A stretch of DNA of 64,000 nt from Paraburkholderia sp. BL21I4N1 (GCF_002973525.1 NZ_PVEN01000002.1:186001-250000); one strand, 5' to 3'; shown: positions 1 to 10,787, counted from the first letter of the stretch. Translations and numbers: made by a program. Notes: generated by a model not told the origin, from the sequence alone.

Positions 1-1
1 G

Positions 2-583
2 ACGGGTCAGGAAGCGCACGCGGGTCCGACGCCGATGCCGCGTCGCCGCGACGCCTTGCTCGGTGCCGCGCGCGTGGTCGATCTGGTCAACCGTATCGGC
101 CTCGACCATGCGCCTTTCGGTTGTGCAACGGTCGGCATGATGCAGGTCTATCCGAACTCGCGCAATGTGATCCCGGGCCGCGTGTTTTTCACCGTCGACT
201 TCCGTCATCCGGACGACGCCGTGCTCGCGAAAATGGATGCCGCGTTGCGCGAGGCCGTGGCGAAAATCGCGAGCGGTATCGGCCTCGAAACCGAACTCGA
301 ACAGATTTTTTACTACGCGCCGGTCGCCTTCAACGAAGCCTGCGTGAAGTCCGTGCGCGCCGCGGCCGAACGTTTTGGCTATCCGCATCGCAACATGGTG
401 TCCGGTGCGGGACATGACGCGTGTTATCTGTCGCAAGTCGCGCCGACGTCGATGGTGTTCGTACCGTGCGTCGACGGGATCAGTCACAACGAGATCGAGG
501 ACGCCACCTTCGAGTGGATCGAGGCGGGCGCCAACGTGCTGCTGCACGCCATGCTCGAGCGGGCCTGCGAGCCGGTTTCATAA
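2..583 (+). CDS. Zn-dependent hydantoinase/carbamoylase-family amidase, C-terminal part (beta-ureidopropionase-like)
   Basis: The window opens inside this gene: the frame is open from base 2 and ends at TAA 581-583, giving about 193 residues of a family usually near 400-420. The visible part carries the family block GQEAHAGPTPMPRRRDA, which frames the dimerisation/lid domain, and later GAGHDACYL followed by DGISHNE, which supply substrate- and metal-binding residues of M20-type carbamoylases. The likely reaction is hydrolysis of N-carbamoyl-beta-alanine to beta-alanine, CO2 and ammonia, the last step of reductive pyrimidine breakdown. That assignment rests on the genes downstream, which supply the earlier steps. 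An N-carbamoyl-L-amino-acid or allantoate hydrolase is possible from the motifs alone. Confidence 0.88.
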   Translation, partial: TGQEAHAGPTPMPRRRDALLGAARVVDLVNRIGLDHAPFGCATVGMMQVYPNSRNVIPGRVFFTVDFRHPDDAVLAKMDAALREAVAKIASGIGLETELEQIFYYAPVAFNEACVKSVRAAAERFGYPHRNMVSGAGHDACYLSQVAPTSMVFVPCVDGISHNEIEDATFEWIEAGANVLLHAMLERACEPVS

Positions 584-721
584 CGCAATCGCGGACCCGT
601 TGACGGTCCGCACGGTTTTAGCGGTCGCTTCACCGTCGTGCCCATAAAACATGCCGCCCCGGCTCCGCTTCAGCGCAGCCGGCGGGACCGGCTACGTCCT
701 CACATCGAAGAAGGAACGTGT

Positions 722-2071
722 ATGGCTATCAAGCAAACCGGCGACATTGCCGCGCAGCGCCTGTCGCCCGAGCAGCTGTCGTGCGAGTTCTCGGATATCG
801 CACCCTTGCTCGACGCGAGCGCGGCCGCCGCGGCGGCGAGCCGCTGCCACTACTGCTACGACGCGCCGTGTGTGAATGCGTGTCCGACGCGGATCGACAT
901 TCCCAGTTTCATTCGCAAGATCGGCAACGGCAATCTGAAGGGCGCGGCGGTGGATATTCTGTCGGCCAATCCGCTGGGCGGCATGTGCGCGCGCGTCTGT
1001 CCCACCGAGATTCTTTGCGAAGGCGCTTGCGTGCGCAACCATCAGGACGCGAAGCCGGTGGCGATCGGCGCGCTGCAACGTCACGCGACCGATTGGGCGA
1101 TGGCGCGCGGCGAAGTGCTGTTCAAGCGCGCGGCGGACACGGGACGGCATGTCGCGGTGGTCGGCGCGGGACCGGCGGGACTCGCGTGTGCGCATCGGCT
1201 TGCGTTGAGCGGCCACCAGGTGACGATTTACGACGCGCACGAAAAAGCCGGCGGTCTGAATGAGTACGGCATTGCCGCCTATAAAACCGTCGACGATTTC
1301 GCGCAGCGTGAAGTGGCATGGCTGTGTTCGGTCGGCGGCATCGACATTCAACACGGTATGGCGCTGGGACGCGATATCGCGCTCGATACGCTGCGCCAGC
1401 AACACGATGCAGTGTTTCTCGCGATCGGCCTCACCGGCGTACGCGCGCTCGCCATGCAAGGCGAGGACCTGAGCGGCGTGCTGAACGCGGTGGACTTCAT
1501 CGAACAGATTCGCAGCGCGAGCAATGTCGGCACGGTTCCGGTCGGGCGGCGCGTCGTCGTGATCGGCGGCGGCAATACGGCGGTGGATGCCGCCGTGCAA
1601 AGCCGCAAACTCGGCGCGACCTCGGTGACGATGGTTTATCGCCGCGGTGTCGAATCGATGAGCGCCACGTGGGCCGAGCGCGATTTCGCACAGACCAGCG
1701 GCGTCACGCTCGTCACACATGCGGCGCCGACGCGTCTGATCGGCGATGCCGGTGTGGTAACCGGCGTCGAGTTCGAGCGCACGTCGGCTGAAGGCAGCCT
1801 GGAGCGCTTCGTGGTCGAGGCCGACATGGTGCTCAAGGCGATCGGTCAAACGCTGGTGCCGGTCGGGATCGAACGCGAGTTGTTGACACTCGACGGCAAC
1901 CGCATCGCCGTGGATGCACAAGGGCAGACCTCGTTGCCCGGCGTATGGGCGGGTGGCGACTGCGCGGCCAGCGGCGGCATCGACCTGACGGTGCAGGCGG
2001 TGCAGGACGGCAAGATCGCGGCCGCCGCAATCGATGCGCAGTTCGCCCGCACCGCGGTGAAAGCTGCATAA
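722..2071 (+). CDS. preT: NAD-dependent dihydropyrimidine dehydrogenase subunit PreT
   Basis: PreT is the electron-input subunit of the bacterial dihydropyrimidine dehydrogenase: it takes electrons from NAD(P)H through FAD and Fe-S clusters and passes them to PreA. The N-terminal third has the cysteine pattern CHYCYDAPCVNACP and then GGMCARVCPTEILCEGAC, binding two 4Fe-4S clusters. A dinucleotide fold begins at VAVVGAGPAGLA (FAD) and a second at VVVIGGGNTAVDAA (NAD(P)). The frame is open further upstream, but ATG 722 is preferred: AAGGA lies at 711-715, six bases upstream, and the protein then begins in the usual place (449 residues). It follows the amidase by 138 bp and precedes preA by 98 bp on the same strand. 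The family is also similar to the small subunit of glutamate synthase, but the adjacent preA settles the call. Confidence 0.93.
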   Translation: MAIKQTGDIAAQRLSPEQLSCEFSDIAPLLDASAAAAAASRCHYCYDAPCVNACPTRIDIPSFIRKIGNGNLKGAAVDILSANPLGGMCARVCPTEILCEGACVRNHQDAKPVAIGALQRHATDWAMARGEVLFKRAADTGRHVAVVGAGPAGLACAHRLALSGHQVTIYDAHEKAGGLNEYGIAAYKTVDDFAQREVAWLCSVGGIDIQHGMALGRDIALDTLRQQHDAVFLAIGLTGVRALAMQGEDLSGVLNAVDFIEQIRSASNVGTVPVGRRVVVIGGGNTAVDAAVQSRKLGATSVTMVYRRGVESMSATWAERDFAQTSGVTLVTHAAPTRLIGDAGVVTGVEFERTSAEGSLERFVVEADMVLKAIGQTLVPVGIERELLTLDGNRIAVDAQGQTSLPGVWAGGDCAASGGIDLTVQAVQDGKIAAAAIDAQFARTAVKAA

Positions 2072-2169
2072 GCCGTAACGCCGCGCACGGCTGACGCCAA
2101 CGACGCCAGCCGCGAGCAGTACGCATCCCAACACCCAGACAAAAAATAGCCGTCCCCAAGGAGCCGAAC

Positions 2170-3498
2170 ATGGCCGATCTGCGCTGTACGATTGCCGGCA
2201 TTACCTCGCCGAATCCTTTCTGGCTCGCCTCCGCGCCGCCCACCGACAAAGCCTATAACGTGAACCGTGCGTTCGAAGCGGGCTGGGGCGGTGTGGTGTG
2301 GAAGACGCTGGGCCTCGACCCGCACGTGGTGAACGTCAGCTCGCGCTACGGCGCGGTGCAATGGAACGGCCAGCGCATCGCGGGGCTGAACAATATCGAA
2401 CTGATCACCGACCGCCCGCTCGACGTCAATCTGCGCGAAATCGCGCAGGTCAAACGCGACTGGCCGGATCGCGCGATGATCGTCTCGCTGATGGTGCCGT
2501 GCAACGAACGCGACTGGAAGTGGATTCTGCCGCTCGTCGAAGATACCGGCGCCGACGCGGTCGAACTGAATTTCGGCTGCCCGCACGGCATGAGCGAACG
2601 CGGCATGGGCGCGGCGGTCGGGCAAGTGCCCGAGTACATCGAGATGGTCACCCGCTGGGTGAAGGAAGGCAGCAAGCTGCCGTGCCTCGTCAAACTCACG
2701 CCGAATATCAGCGACATCCGCCTCGGTTCGCGCGCGGCTTATCAGGGCGGCGCGGACGGCGTGTCGCTGATCAACACGATCAACTCGATCGTCGCGGTCG
2801 ATCTCGACGCGATGTCGCCGCTGCCCATGGTCGACGGCAAGGGCACGCACGGCGGCTATTGCGGTCCGGCGGTGAAGCCGATCGCGCTAAACATGGTCGC
2901 GGAAATCGCCCGCGACGTCGAAACGCCGAACCTGCCGATCTCCGGTATCGGCGGTATTTCGACGTGGCGCGATGCCGCCGAATTCATGGTGCTCGGCGCG
3001 GGCAGCGTGCAGGTCTGCACGGCGGCAATGCACTACGGCTTTCGTATCGTCTCCGATCTCGCCGACGGCCTGTCGAACTGGATGGACGAAAAAGGCTACG
3101 CCACGCTCGACGATATTCGCGGCCGCGCGGTGCCGAACGTCACCGACTGGAAGTACCTGAACCTCAAATACGACATCAAGGCGCGCATCGACCAGGACAA
3201 GTGCATTCAGTGCGGCCTGTGCCATATCGCCTGCGAGGACACGGCGCACCAGGCGATCATGAAAGAAAAAGATGGCGTCCGGCATTTTGAAGTGATGGAC
3301 TCCGAATGTGTCGGCTGCAATCTGTGCATGCATGTGTGTCCGGTCGAGCAGTGCATCACGATGGAACGCGTGGATCAGGGCGAGTACGCGAACTGGACCA
3401 CGCATCCGAACAACCCGGCGCGTGTGAATGCAGGGGAGCCTGCCGCGACGGAAGCGGCCGATACCGCCGAGCATGCGCACGCGGCCAAGGCGGCCTGA
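2170..3498 (+). CDS. preA: NAD-dependent dihydropyrimidine dehydrogenase subunit PreA
   Basis: This 442-residue protein is the catalytic FMN subunit that reduces uracil or thymine to the 5,6-dihydro form. The first ~300 residues are a dihydroorotate-dehydrogenase-type barrel, with NPFWLASAPPT near the start, ELNFGCPHGMSERGMG in the middle, and the phosphate-binding ISGIGGI later. A C-terminal ferredoxin domain follows with two 4Fe-4S motifs, CIQCGLCHIAC and CVGCNLCMHVCP, about 40 residues apart. AAGGAG at 2158-2163 sets the ATG start. The C-terminal tail is rich in Ala, Glu and His and looks disordered. With preT immediately upstream, this forms the two-gene bacterial version of the single-chain mammalian enzyme. 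Confidence 0.95.
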   Translation: MADLRCTIAGITSPNPFWLASAPPTDKAYNVNRAFEAGWGGVVWKTLGLDPHVVNVSSRYGAVQWNGQRIAGLNNIELITDRPLDVNLREIAQVKRDWPDRAMIVSLMVPCNERDWKWILPLVEDTGADAVELNFGCPHGMSERGMGAAVGQVPEYIEMVTRWVKEGSKLPCLVKLTPNISDIRLGSRAAYQGGADGVSLINTINSIVAVDLDAMSPLPMVDGKGTHGGYCGPAVKPIALNMVAEIARDVETPNLPISGIGGISTWRDAAEFMVLGAGSVQVCTAAMHYGFRIVSDLADGLSNWMDEKGYATLDDIRGRAVPNVTDWKYLNLKYDIKARIDQDKCIQCGLCHIACEDTAHQAIMKEKDGVRHFEVMDSECVGCNLCMHVCPVEQCITMERVDQGEYANWTTHPNNPARVNAGEPAATEAADTAEHAHAAKAA

Positions 3499-3571
3499 TA
3501 CGCACGTTCCCCAAGGCCCACAGCGCCGTCAGAAGCCGCGCGGGCCTCAACGATCCAGTGGAGATCTTTCG

Positions 3572-5083
3572 ATGAAGCAGACAGCGCAACCCGCCGATCC
3601 GCAGTTCGCGGCCGGCGCGCAGGGCAGCAGTCTTTACAACGACGACCTTGCGCCGACCGGCGTCGCGCAGCGCACGTGGAGGTGGTATCACTTCGCGGCG
3701 CTGTGGGTGGGGATGGTGATGAACATCGCGTCGTACATGCTTGCCGCGGGTTTGACCGAAGAGGGCATGTCGCCGTGGCAGGCGGTCGCGACCGTGCTGC
3801 TCGGCAATCTGATCGTGCTGGTGCCGATGCTGCTGATCGGCCACGCCGGCGCGAAGCACGGCATTCCGTACGCGGTGCTGGTGCGCTCGTCGTTCGGCAC
3901 GCAGGGCGCGAAATTGCCGGCCATGTTGCGTGCGATCGTCGCGTGCGGCTGGTACGGGATTCAGACGTGGCTCGGCGGCAGTGCGATCTATACGCTGCTG
4001 AACATACTCACCGGTAACGCGCTGCATGGCGCGGCCTTGCCGTTTCTCGACATCTCGTTCGCGCAGATCGCGTGCTTCCTGGTGTTCTGGGCGTTGCAGA
4101 TTTACTTCATCGTGCATGGCACCGATTCGATTCGCTGGCTCGAAAGCTGGTCCGCGCCGATCAAGATCGTGATGTGTATCGCGCTCGTCTGGTGGGCGAC
4201 CTCGAAAGCGGGCGGCCTCGGTTCGATGCTGTCCGCGCCGTCGCAATTCGTGCCGGGCGGCAAGAAGGAGGGCCTCTTCTGGGTGACGTTCTGGCCGGGT
4301 CTCACGGCCATGGTCGGTTTCTGGGCGACGCTCGCGTTGAATATCCCCGACTTCACGCGGTTCGCGAAGACGCAGCGCGATCAGATCGTCGGCCAGTCGA
4401 TCGGGCTGCCGGTGCCGATGGCGCTGCTCTCGGTGATCTCGGTGGTGGTGACGTCGGCGACGGTGGTGATCTACGGCAAGGCGATCTGGGATCCGATCGA
4501 CCTGACGAGCCGCATGACGGGTATCGGCGTGGGTGTCGCGCTGATCATCCTGACGCTCGACACGATGTGTTGCAATCTCGCCGCCAATCTCGTCGGCCCG
4601 GCTTATGACTTTTCGAGCCTGTGGCCGAAGGGGATTTCGTATCGCGTCGGCGGCATGATTACCGCGACCATTGCGATCGTGATGATGCCGTGGAAGATTC
4701 TCGCCACCACGCAAGGCTATATCTTCACGTGGCTGGTCGGTTACTCCGCACTGCTCGGACCGGTGGCGGGCATTCTGATGGTCGACTACTTTCTGATTCG
4801 CGGCACCCGGCTCGATCCGCGCGAGCTATTCGACGAACACGGTGAATACAGCTACACCGGCGGCTGGAATATCGGCGCGGTCGTCGCACTGGTGATCGGT
4901 GTGCTGCCGAATCTGCCGGGCTTTTTACACACCGCGTTTCCGGCTTCGTTTCCGAATGTGCCGGCGATCTTCAATACGCTCTATACGTATGCATGGTTTG
5001 TCGGACTCGCGTTGGCGTCGATCGTTTATAGCGCGTGGATGAAGCTCAGCAAAGGAACGAGCGCGCGCGTGGCGAGCGCCTAG
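3572..5083 (+). CDS. NCS1-family nucleobase/hydantoin:cation symporter
   Basis: A 503-residue polytopic membrane protein of the nucleobase:cation symporter-1 family, related to Mhp1 and the cytosine/allantoin permeases. About twelve hydrophobic segments alternate with short polar loops. The first helix region (WYHFAALWVGMVMNIASYM) and the segment containing WATLALNIPDFTRFAK are characteristic of the family. The frame is open upstream to 3428, but ATG 3572 has GGAG at 3560-3563 and gives the normal N terminus. It sits between preA (73 bp upstream) and dihydropyrimidinase (64 bp downstream), so uptake of uracil, thymine or a dihydropyrimidine/hydantoin is likely. The exact substrate cannot be read from the sequence. 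Confidence 0.9.
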   Translation: MKQTAQPADPQFAAGAQGSSLYNDDLAPTGVAQRTWRWYHFAALWVGMVMNIASYMLAAGLTEEGMSPWQAVATVLLGNLIVLVPMLLIGHAGAKHGIPYAVLVRSSFGTQGAKLPAMLRAIVACGWYGIQTWLGGSAIYTLLNILTGNALHGAALPFLDISFAQIACFLVFWALQIYFIVHGTDSIRWLESWSAPIKIVMCIALVWWATSKAGGLGSMLSAPSQFVPGGKKEGLFWVTFWPGLTAMVGFWATLALNIPDFTRFAKTQRDQIVGQSIGLPVPMALLSVISVVVTSATVVIYGKAIWDPIDLTSRMTGIGVGVALIILTLDTMCCNLAANLVGPAYDFSSLWPKGISYRVGGMITATIAIVMMPWKILATTQGYIFTWLVGYSALLGPVAGILMVDYFLIRGTRLDPRELFDEHGEYSYTGGWNIGAVVALVIGVLPNLPGFLHTAFPASFPNVPAIFNTLYTYAWFVGLALASIVYSAWMKLSKGTSARVASA

Positions 5084-5135
5084 CGTCCAATGTGGCGTGA
5101 TTGATAGAGGTAGCACGGACACCAGCAGTTCATAA

Positions 5136-6599
<1,464 letters not shown>

Positions 6600-6619
6600 T
6601 CTTTCCGTAGACCAGCCAG

Positions 6620-6660
6620 GGGCAGTGCCGTGGTTTTCCACGGCACTGCCCTTTGTTTTG
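6620..6660 (+). terminator. Rho-independent terminator of the pyrimidine operon
   Basis: A 14-bp perfect stem (GGGCAGTGCCGTGG at 6620-6633 paired with 6638-6651), TTTT loop, then TTTGTTTT. It lies 21 bp after the dihydropyrimidinase stop codon. Confidence 0.9.
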
Positions 6661-6858
6661 CCGCCGCGCATTCGCCACATTCGCCAGATTAGCCACATTA
6701 GCCGCGCAAGCTGTGACAGCACCCCTCCCGTGTTTTCCCCGATGGCGTCCTGCCCGCGTTCCATGATGCGATGCATGCCGCGTTCGTCTATCTGCTATAA
6801 CGTCTTATTCGACGTCGGACCATCGATCGCGGCTGTCGCCTTAGCACGGTTGCGCATA

Positions 6859-6887
6859 TTGATCGGAAACCTGATCCTTTGTAAAAG
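6859..6887 (+). promoter_or_regulatory. Candidate sigma-70 promoter for the amino-acid ABC operon
   Basis: TTGATC at 6859-6864, a 17-bp spacer and TAAAAG at 6882-6887 lie about 100 bp before the substrate-binding protein start. The rest of the gap 6661-6985 shows no coding signal. The -10 match is only partial. Confidence 0.35.
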
Positions 6888-6985
6888 CGTGAGCCGTTTG
6901 CTACAGTCCGCCCACTCTGCCGGGCGCAAGCGCGGCGGGCCCTGCCCAAGCATCATTGATGCAGCAAACCTGACGGAGCCACCTG

Positions 6986-7768
6986 ATGAAGTCGATTCGT
7001 TCCATTCTGCTGATCGCGCTGTTTCAAGCCGCTGCCGTGACCTCGGCCTTCGCCGCCGACGAACTCGCGCAGATCAAATCCGCCGGCGTCTTCAAGATCG
7101 GCACCGAAGGCACCTACGCGCCGTTCACGTATCACGACGAGTCCGGCAAGCTGACCGGCTTCGACGTGGAGATCGGCACCGCGATCGCGCAGCGCCTGGG
7201 CGTCAAGCCGCAATTCGTGGAAGGCAAGTGGGACGGCTTGATTGCCGGTCTCGACGTGAACCGCTACGACGCGGTAATCAATGAAGTGGCCGTTACCGAC
7301 GCGCGTAAGGTCAAATACGATTTCTCGGACCCGTACATCACGTCGCACGCGGCGCTGATCGTGCAGTCGAACAACACCACGGTGAAGAATTTCGACGACC
7401 TGAAGGGCAAGAAGTCGGCTAATACGTTGACCAGCAACTTCGGCAAGATCGCGGCGGCGCATGGCGCGGAAGTGATCCCCGTGCAGGGCTTCAACGAGTC
7501 GATCGATCTGTTGACCTCGGGCCGCGTGGACGCGACCGTCAACGATTCGCTGTCGTTCCTCGACTTCAAGAAACACAAGCCGGACGCCAAGGTGAAGATC
7601 GTCGCGCTCGACACGTCGTCGGACAGCAGCGATAAATCGGCGGTGCTGATCCGCAAGGGTAGCCCGGAACTGGTGGCGGCCATCAACAAGGCGCTTGCCG
7701 ACATGAAGAAAGACGGCACCTACGAGAAGATCTCGCAGAAGTACTTCGGCAAAGACGTTTCCCAGTAA
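6986..7768 (+). CDS. Amino-acid ABC transporter substrate-binding protein (family 3, cystine-like)
   Basis: A 260-residue periplasmic binding protein with a classical signal peptide (MKSIRSILLIALFQAAAVTSAFA, cleavage before ADE). The mature part opens with the family-3 pattern IGTEGTYAPFTYHDESGKLTG and then FDVEIGTAIAQRLG, and contains the hinge region YDAVINEVAVTDARK. This layout resembles TcyJ/FliY cystine-binding proteins, and the permease and ATPase that follow also look TcyL- and TcyN-like. The start is set by GGAG at 6975-6978. Cystine or another polar amino acid is the likely ligand, though binding proteins of this family change specificity easily. It is the first gene of a three-gene operon. 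Confidence 0.9.
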   Translation: MKSIRSILLIALFQAAAVTSAFAADELAQIKSAGVFKIGTEGTYAPFTYHDESGKLTGFDVEIGTAIAQRLGVKPQFVEGKWDGLIAGLDVNRYDAVINEVAVTDARKVKYDFSDPYITSHAALIVQSNNTTVKNFDDLKGKKSANTLTSNFGKIAAAHGAEVIPVQGFNESIDLLTSGRVDATVNDSLSFLDFKKHKPDAKVKIVALDTSSDSSDKSAVLIRKGSPELVAAINKALADMKKDGTYEKISQKYFGKDVSQ

Positions 7769-7790
7769 GCCCCCACCGCGAGTCTGAATC

Positions 7791-8468
7791 ATGCCGGCAT
7801 GGTTGCAACTGATGGCGCATTCGCTGTGGCCCCTGCTGTATGCGGGGCTTGTGTTCACCGTGCCGCTGACGCTGGCGTCGTTCGCGATCGGCATTGTGCT
7901 CGCGTTCGTCGTCGCGTTGGTGCGGCTGTTCGGGCCGAAATGGGCGGTGGCGATCGTGCGTTTTTACGTGTGGCTGTTTCGCGGCTCACCGTTGCTCGTG
8001 CAACTATTCGTGATCTTCTACGGCTTGCCGAACGTGGGCATCGTGCTCGATCCGTTGACGGCGGCGATTATCGGTTTTTCACTGAACGTGGGCGCGTACA
8101 ACTCCGAAGTGATTCGCGGGGTGATCGAATCGATTCCGAAAGGACAGTGGGAAGCCGCTTACTCGATGGGGATGACGCGCAGTCAGGCACTGCGTCGCGC
8201 GATCCTGCCACAAGCGGCGCGCGTCGCGCTGCCGCCGCTGTCGAATTCGTTTATCGCGCTGGTCAAGGACACCTCGCTGGCGGCGGTGCTGACGGTGCCC
8301 GAAGTGTTTCAGGCGGCCCAGCGGATCGCCTCGGTCACCTACGAACCGCTGATTCTCTATACCGAAGCGGCGCTGGTCTATCTGGTGTTCAGTTCGGTGT
8401 TGTCGTCGGCGCAAGTCAGGCTCGAACGCAAGTTCGGTCGTCACGCACTTTTCCAGGCAGGTAGCTGA
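7791..8468 (+). CDS. Amino-acid ABC transporter permease (HisM/TcyL family)
   Basis: A 225-residue inner-membrane permease with about five hydrophobic segments. The cytoplasmic coupling motif that docks on the ATPase is clear: EAAYSMGMTRSQALRRAILPQA, the EAA loop of polar amino-acid permeases. The segment RGSPLLVQLFVIFYGLP, near residue 65, is also typical. The gene starts 22 bp after the binding-protein stop, and its TGA overlaps the ATG of the ATPase by one base (8468), so translation is probably coupled. Only one permease gene is present, so the pore is expected to be a homodimer. Confidence 0.91.
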   Translation: MPAWLQLMAHSLWPLLYAGLVFTVPLTLASFAIGIVLAFVVALVRLFGPKWAVAIVRFYVWLFRGSPLLVQLFVIFYGLPNVGIVLDPLTAAIIGFSLNVGAYNSEVIRGVIESIPKGQWEAAYSMGMTRSQALRRAILPQAARVALPPLSNSFIALVKDTSLAAVLTVPEVFQAAQRIASVTYEPLILYTEAALVYLVFSSVLSSAQVRLERKFGRHALFQAGS

Positions 8469-9241
8469 TGATACGACTGGAAAAAATCGACAAGTATTTC
8501 GGCGGCTTGCGCGTGCTGAGTTCGGTGGATCTGAAACTCGAACCGGGCAATGTCACGGCGCTGATTGGCCCGTCCGGCAGCGGCAAAAGCACGCTATTAC
8601 GCTGCGTGAATCTGCTGGAAATTCCCGAGGCCGGGTCGCTCGAACTCGGCGATCAGCGGCTCGAATTCAGCCGCGATGAAAAACCGTCGCGCGAGGCGGT
8701 GCTGACGATTCGCCGTCGCACCGGCATGGTGTTTCAGAACTTCCAGTTGTTTCCGCACCTGACGGTGCGGCAGAACGTCATGGAAGGTTTGCTGACCGTG
8801 CAGAAGTGGGACAAGGAAAAAGCGCGGGTGCGCGCCGACGAATTGCTGGAGAAGGTCGGCATTGCGCACAAGGCGGACGCGTGGCCGGCCACGCTTTCCG
8901 GCGGCCAGCAGCAGCGTGTGGCGATTGCGCGGGCGTTGGCGCCGTCGCCGGAGGTACTGCTGTGCGACGAGCCGACCTCGGCGCTCGATCCGGGTCTCGC
9001 CGCCGAAGTGGTCGAAGTACTCAAGCAACTCGCCACCGAAGGCATGACGATGCTGATGGCCACGCACGACCTGCGACTCGCCGCGACGATTGCGCGCGAC
9101 GTGGTGTTTCTGAATAACGGCGTCGTGAAGGAAGCGGGGCCGGCGCGCGAGATTTTCATGCAGCCGCGTGAACCGGAAACGGCGCATTTCGTGTCGACGT
9201 TGACACACAGTCTGCCGGACGCGTGGACTGAACGAGGTTGA
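8468..9241 (+). CDS. Amino-acid ABC transporter ATP-binding protein
   Basis: The 257-residue nucleotide-binding subunit of the importer. Walker A is GPSGSGKST near residue 35, the Q-loop region reads VFQNFQLFPHLTV, the signature is LSGGQQQRVAIARAL, Walker B is VLLCDEPTSALDP, and the switch histidine is in MATHDLRL. The fold and loop residues match the polar amino-acid group (GlnQ/HisP/TcyN). Its start codon overlaps the permease stop by one base. No intrinsic terminator was found in the 46 bp before the LysR gene, so read-through into that gene is possible. Confidence 0.93.
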   Translation: MIRLEKIDKYFGGLRVLSSVDLKLEPGNVTALIGPSGSGKSTLLRCVNLLEIPEAGSLELGDQRLEFSRDEKPSREAVLTIRRRTGMVFQNFQLFPHLTVRQNVMEGLLTVQKWDKEKARVRADELLEKVGIAHKADAWPATLSGGQQQRVAIARALAPSPEVLLCDEPTSALDPGLAAEVVEVLKQLATEGMTMLMATHDLRLAATIARDVVFLNNGVVKEAGPAREIFMQPREPETAHFVSTLTHSLPDAWTERG

Positions 9242-9287
9242 GTGCGAGCTTCAGAAGCGGATCAAACTCTTCAGAAAGCGAGATGCC

Positions 9288-10187
9288 GTGACGGAGTTCT
9301 CTCTACAGGACTTTTCTCTCTTCGTGCGGCTCGCCGAATCGTTGTCCGTTGCGGCGGTGGCGCGCGAACGCGATGAACATCCTAGTCAGGTGTCGCGTGC
9401 ATTGTCGAGAATGGAAGCGGAATGCGGTCTGCGGCTCTTTCATCGCAGCACGCATGGTTTGTCGCTGACCGACGACGGCCACCTCTTTCTCGAACACGCA
9501 AAACTGATCTCGGGCAATGCAGCCCGGTTAGCAGACGATCTCGCCTCGCGAGGCGACAAGGTATTGGGATCGGTCAGAATTAGCGTGCCGTGCATTCTGG
9601 CCGAATACGTTCTGATTCCGAACTTGCGCAGGTTGATCGAGCGCCACGCGGACCTCGGCGTGAGTCTGCACATCGCCGATAGACCGGTGGATATGTCGAC
9701 GGAAGGCATCGATATCGCAATCAGGGCGGGCATCTTGCCGCGAGACACGCATGTTGCGCTAAAGCTCGGATCGCACCGCAGAGCCTTATATGCCTCGCCC
9801 GATTACCTTGCCGCTCGTGGCATGCCTGGATCGCCCGGCGACCTGGCGCGTCACGATCTGATCGCCAATGCGGCGGTAACCTCGCACAATCAATGGCCTT
9901 TCGACGGCGACGATGCGTTCGCCACGTTCCCGGTGGCGGGAAGAGTACTGGCGGACAATACATCGGCCATTGTCTCGCTCGCGCAGGCGGGGCTGGGCAT
10001 CGGTCGCATCAACAAGATCATAGGCGATGAACTTGTGCTGCAACGGAAACTGACGCAAGTGCTGGCGGATTACGAGGACACGACCGAATTCGACATTTCT
10101 GCCGTGACGCTCGCGCCGAGAAATCGCGTGCCGAAGATTCGCGTCTGTCTGACGTTTCTCTCCGAGTGCTTTGCGGGTTTCAGATAG
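9288..10187 (+). CDS. LysR-family transcriptional regulator
   Basis: A 299-residue regulator with the N-terminal winged helix-turn-helix seen in FVRLAESLSVAAVARERDEHPSQVSRALSRMEAECGLRLFHR and a C-terminal periplasmic-binding-protein-like effector domain. The start is GTG at 9288: the nearby ATG at 9283 is out of frame. The ribosome binding site is weak. It lies 46 bp downstream of the ABC ATPase on the same strand and converges on the HbpS-like gene, so it may control the importer. Its target and inducer cannot be read from the sequence. In place of the most usual T-Q-P-A-V/L-S recognition helix it has H-P-S-Q-V-S-R, common in the group of LysR proteins near DsdC/CrgA. Confidence 0.88.
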   Translation: MTEFSLQDFSLFVRLAESLSVAAVARERDEHPSQVSRALSRMEAECGLRLFHRSTHGLSLTDDGHLFLEHAKLISGNAARLADDLASRGDKVLGSVRISVPCILAEYVLIPNLRRLIERHADLGVSLHIADRPVDMSTEGIDIAIRAGILPRDTHVALKLGSHRRALYASPDYLAARGMPGSPGDLARHDLIANAAVTSHNQWPFDGDDAFATFPVAGRVLADNTSAIVSLAQAGLGIGRINKIIGDELVLQRKLTQVLADYEDTTEFDISAVTLAPRNRVPKIRVCLTFLSECFAGFR

Positions 10188-10205
10188 GCCGCTTGAAAAA
10201 ACTGT

Positions 10206-10787
10206 TCAATTGGGCGACGGCGACGTGTCGGTCAGGCGACTCCTGATCTTGTCGAGACCGGCTTGCGCGCAAACTTCGTCGTCGACACTTTTGGGCGCGC
10301 CGCTCACACCGATGGCGGCGATCGCTTGCCCATTCGCTTTCACCAGCACGGCGCCCGGCAGGAACAGAAGATTCGGCGTGCCACTGGTTGCGACTGCCGG
10401 AAGCGTGGGCGAGAAACCGGATATCAGTTTGATGAGCGCGCCATTCGTGTCGGCGCCCATCATCGGCCCCATGCTCATGACGGTGTAGGCCTTGCGAAAC
10501 GAGAAGCCTTGCGAGTGAATCGGGCTGCCGTCGCCGCGTAATTGCAGCTTGATCACGCCGTCCGCATCCACGATCGCAACGGCGACGCGGAAGCCTTTGG
10601 CTTCGCAAACGTGGACCGTTTCGGTCGCGGCGTCGATGGCCAACGACAGCGGGAGTACGCTGGTGACCAATGGCGTGGCGGCATTCACAGGCATCGACAG
10701 TGTGATGCATGACGTTGCTAACGCCGCAAGTCTTGCCAACGTCCTGTCGAGGCCACGTCCTTTAGCTATAGCATATTGAGCGGTCAT
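10206..10787 (-). CDS. Exported GlcG/HbpS-like heme-binding family protein (DUF336)
   Basis: The mature part (about 150 of 193 residues) matches the GlcG/HbpS fold: LAIDAATETVHVCEAKGFRVAVAIVDADG at the front, the core FSFRKAYTVMSM, and the C-terminal GQAIAAIGVSGAP. Members bind heme or small organic acids and often accompany oxidative-stress or glycolate genes. The first ~40 residues form a long signal peptide ending in PVNAA. ATG 10787 was preferred to more upstream starts because GAGAG lies just ahead of it. No partner gene is adjacent: it faces the LysR gene across 18 bp, with leuA upstream. The ligand is unknown. Confidence 0.8.
   Translation of the reverse strand: MTAQYAIAKGRGLDRTLARLAALATSCITLSMPVNAATPLVTSVLPLSLAIDAATETVHVCEAKGFRVAVAIVDADGVIKLQLRGDGSPIHSQGFSFRKAYTVMSMGPMMGADTNGALIKLISGFSPTLPAVATSGTPNLLFLPGAVLVKANGQAIAAIGVSGAPKSVDDEVCAQAGLDKIRSRLTDTSPSPN

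Noticed and set aside
692..2134. A 480-residue minus-strand frame opposite preT
   Set aside because: Rich in Arg and His, without domains, and lying over a clear preT with cofactor motifs. It is a high-GC shadow; the same holds for similar long frames opposite bamC, leuA, thiC, lldP and the STAND regulator.
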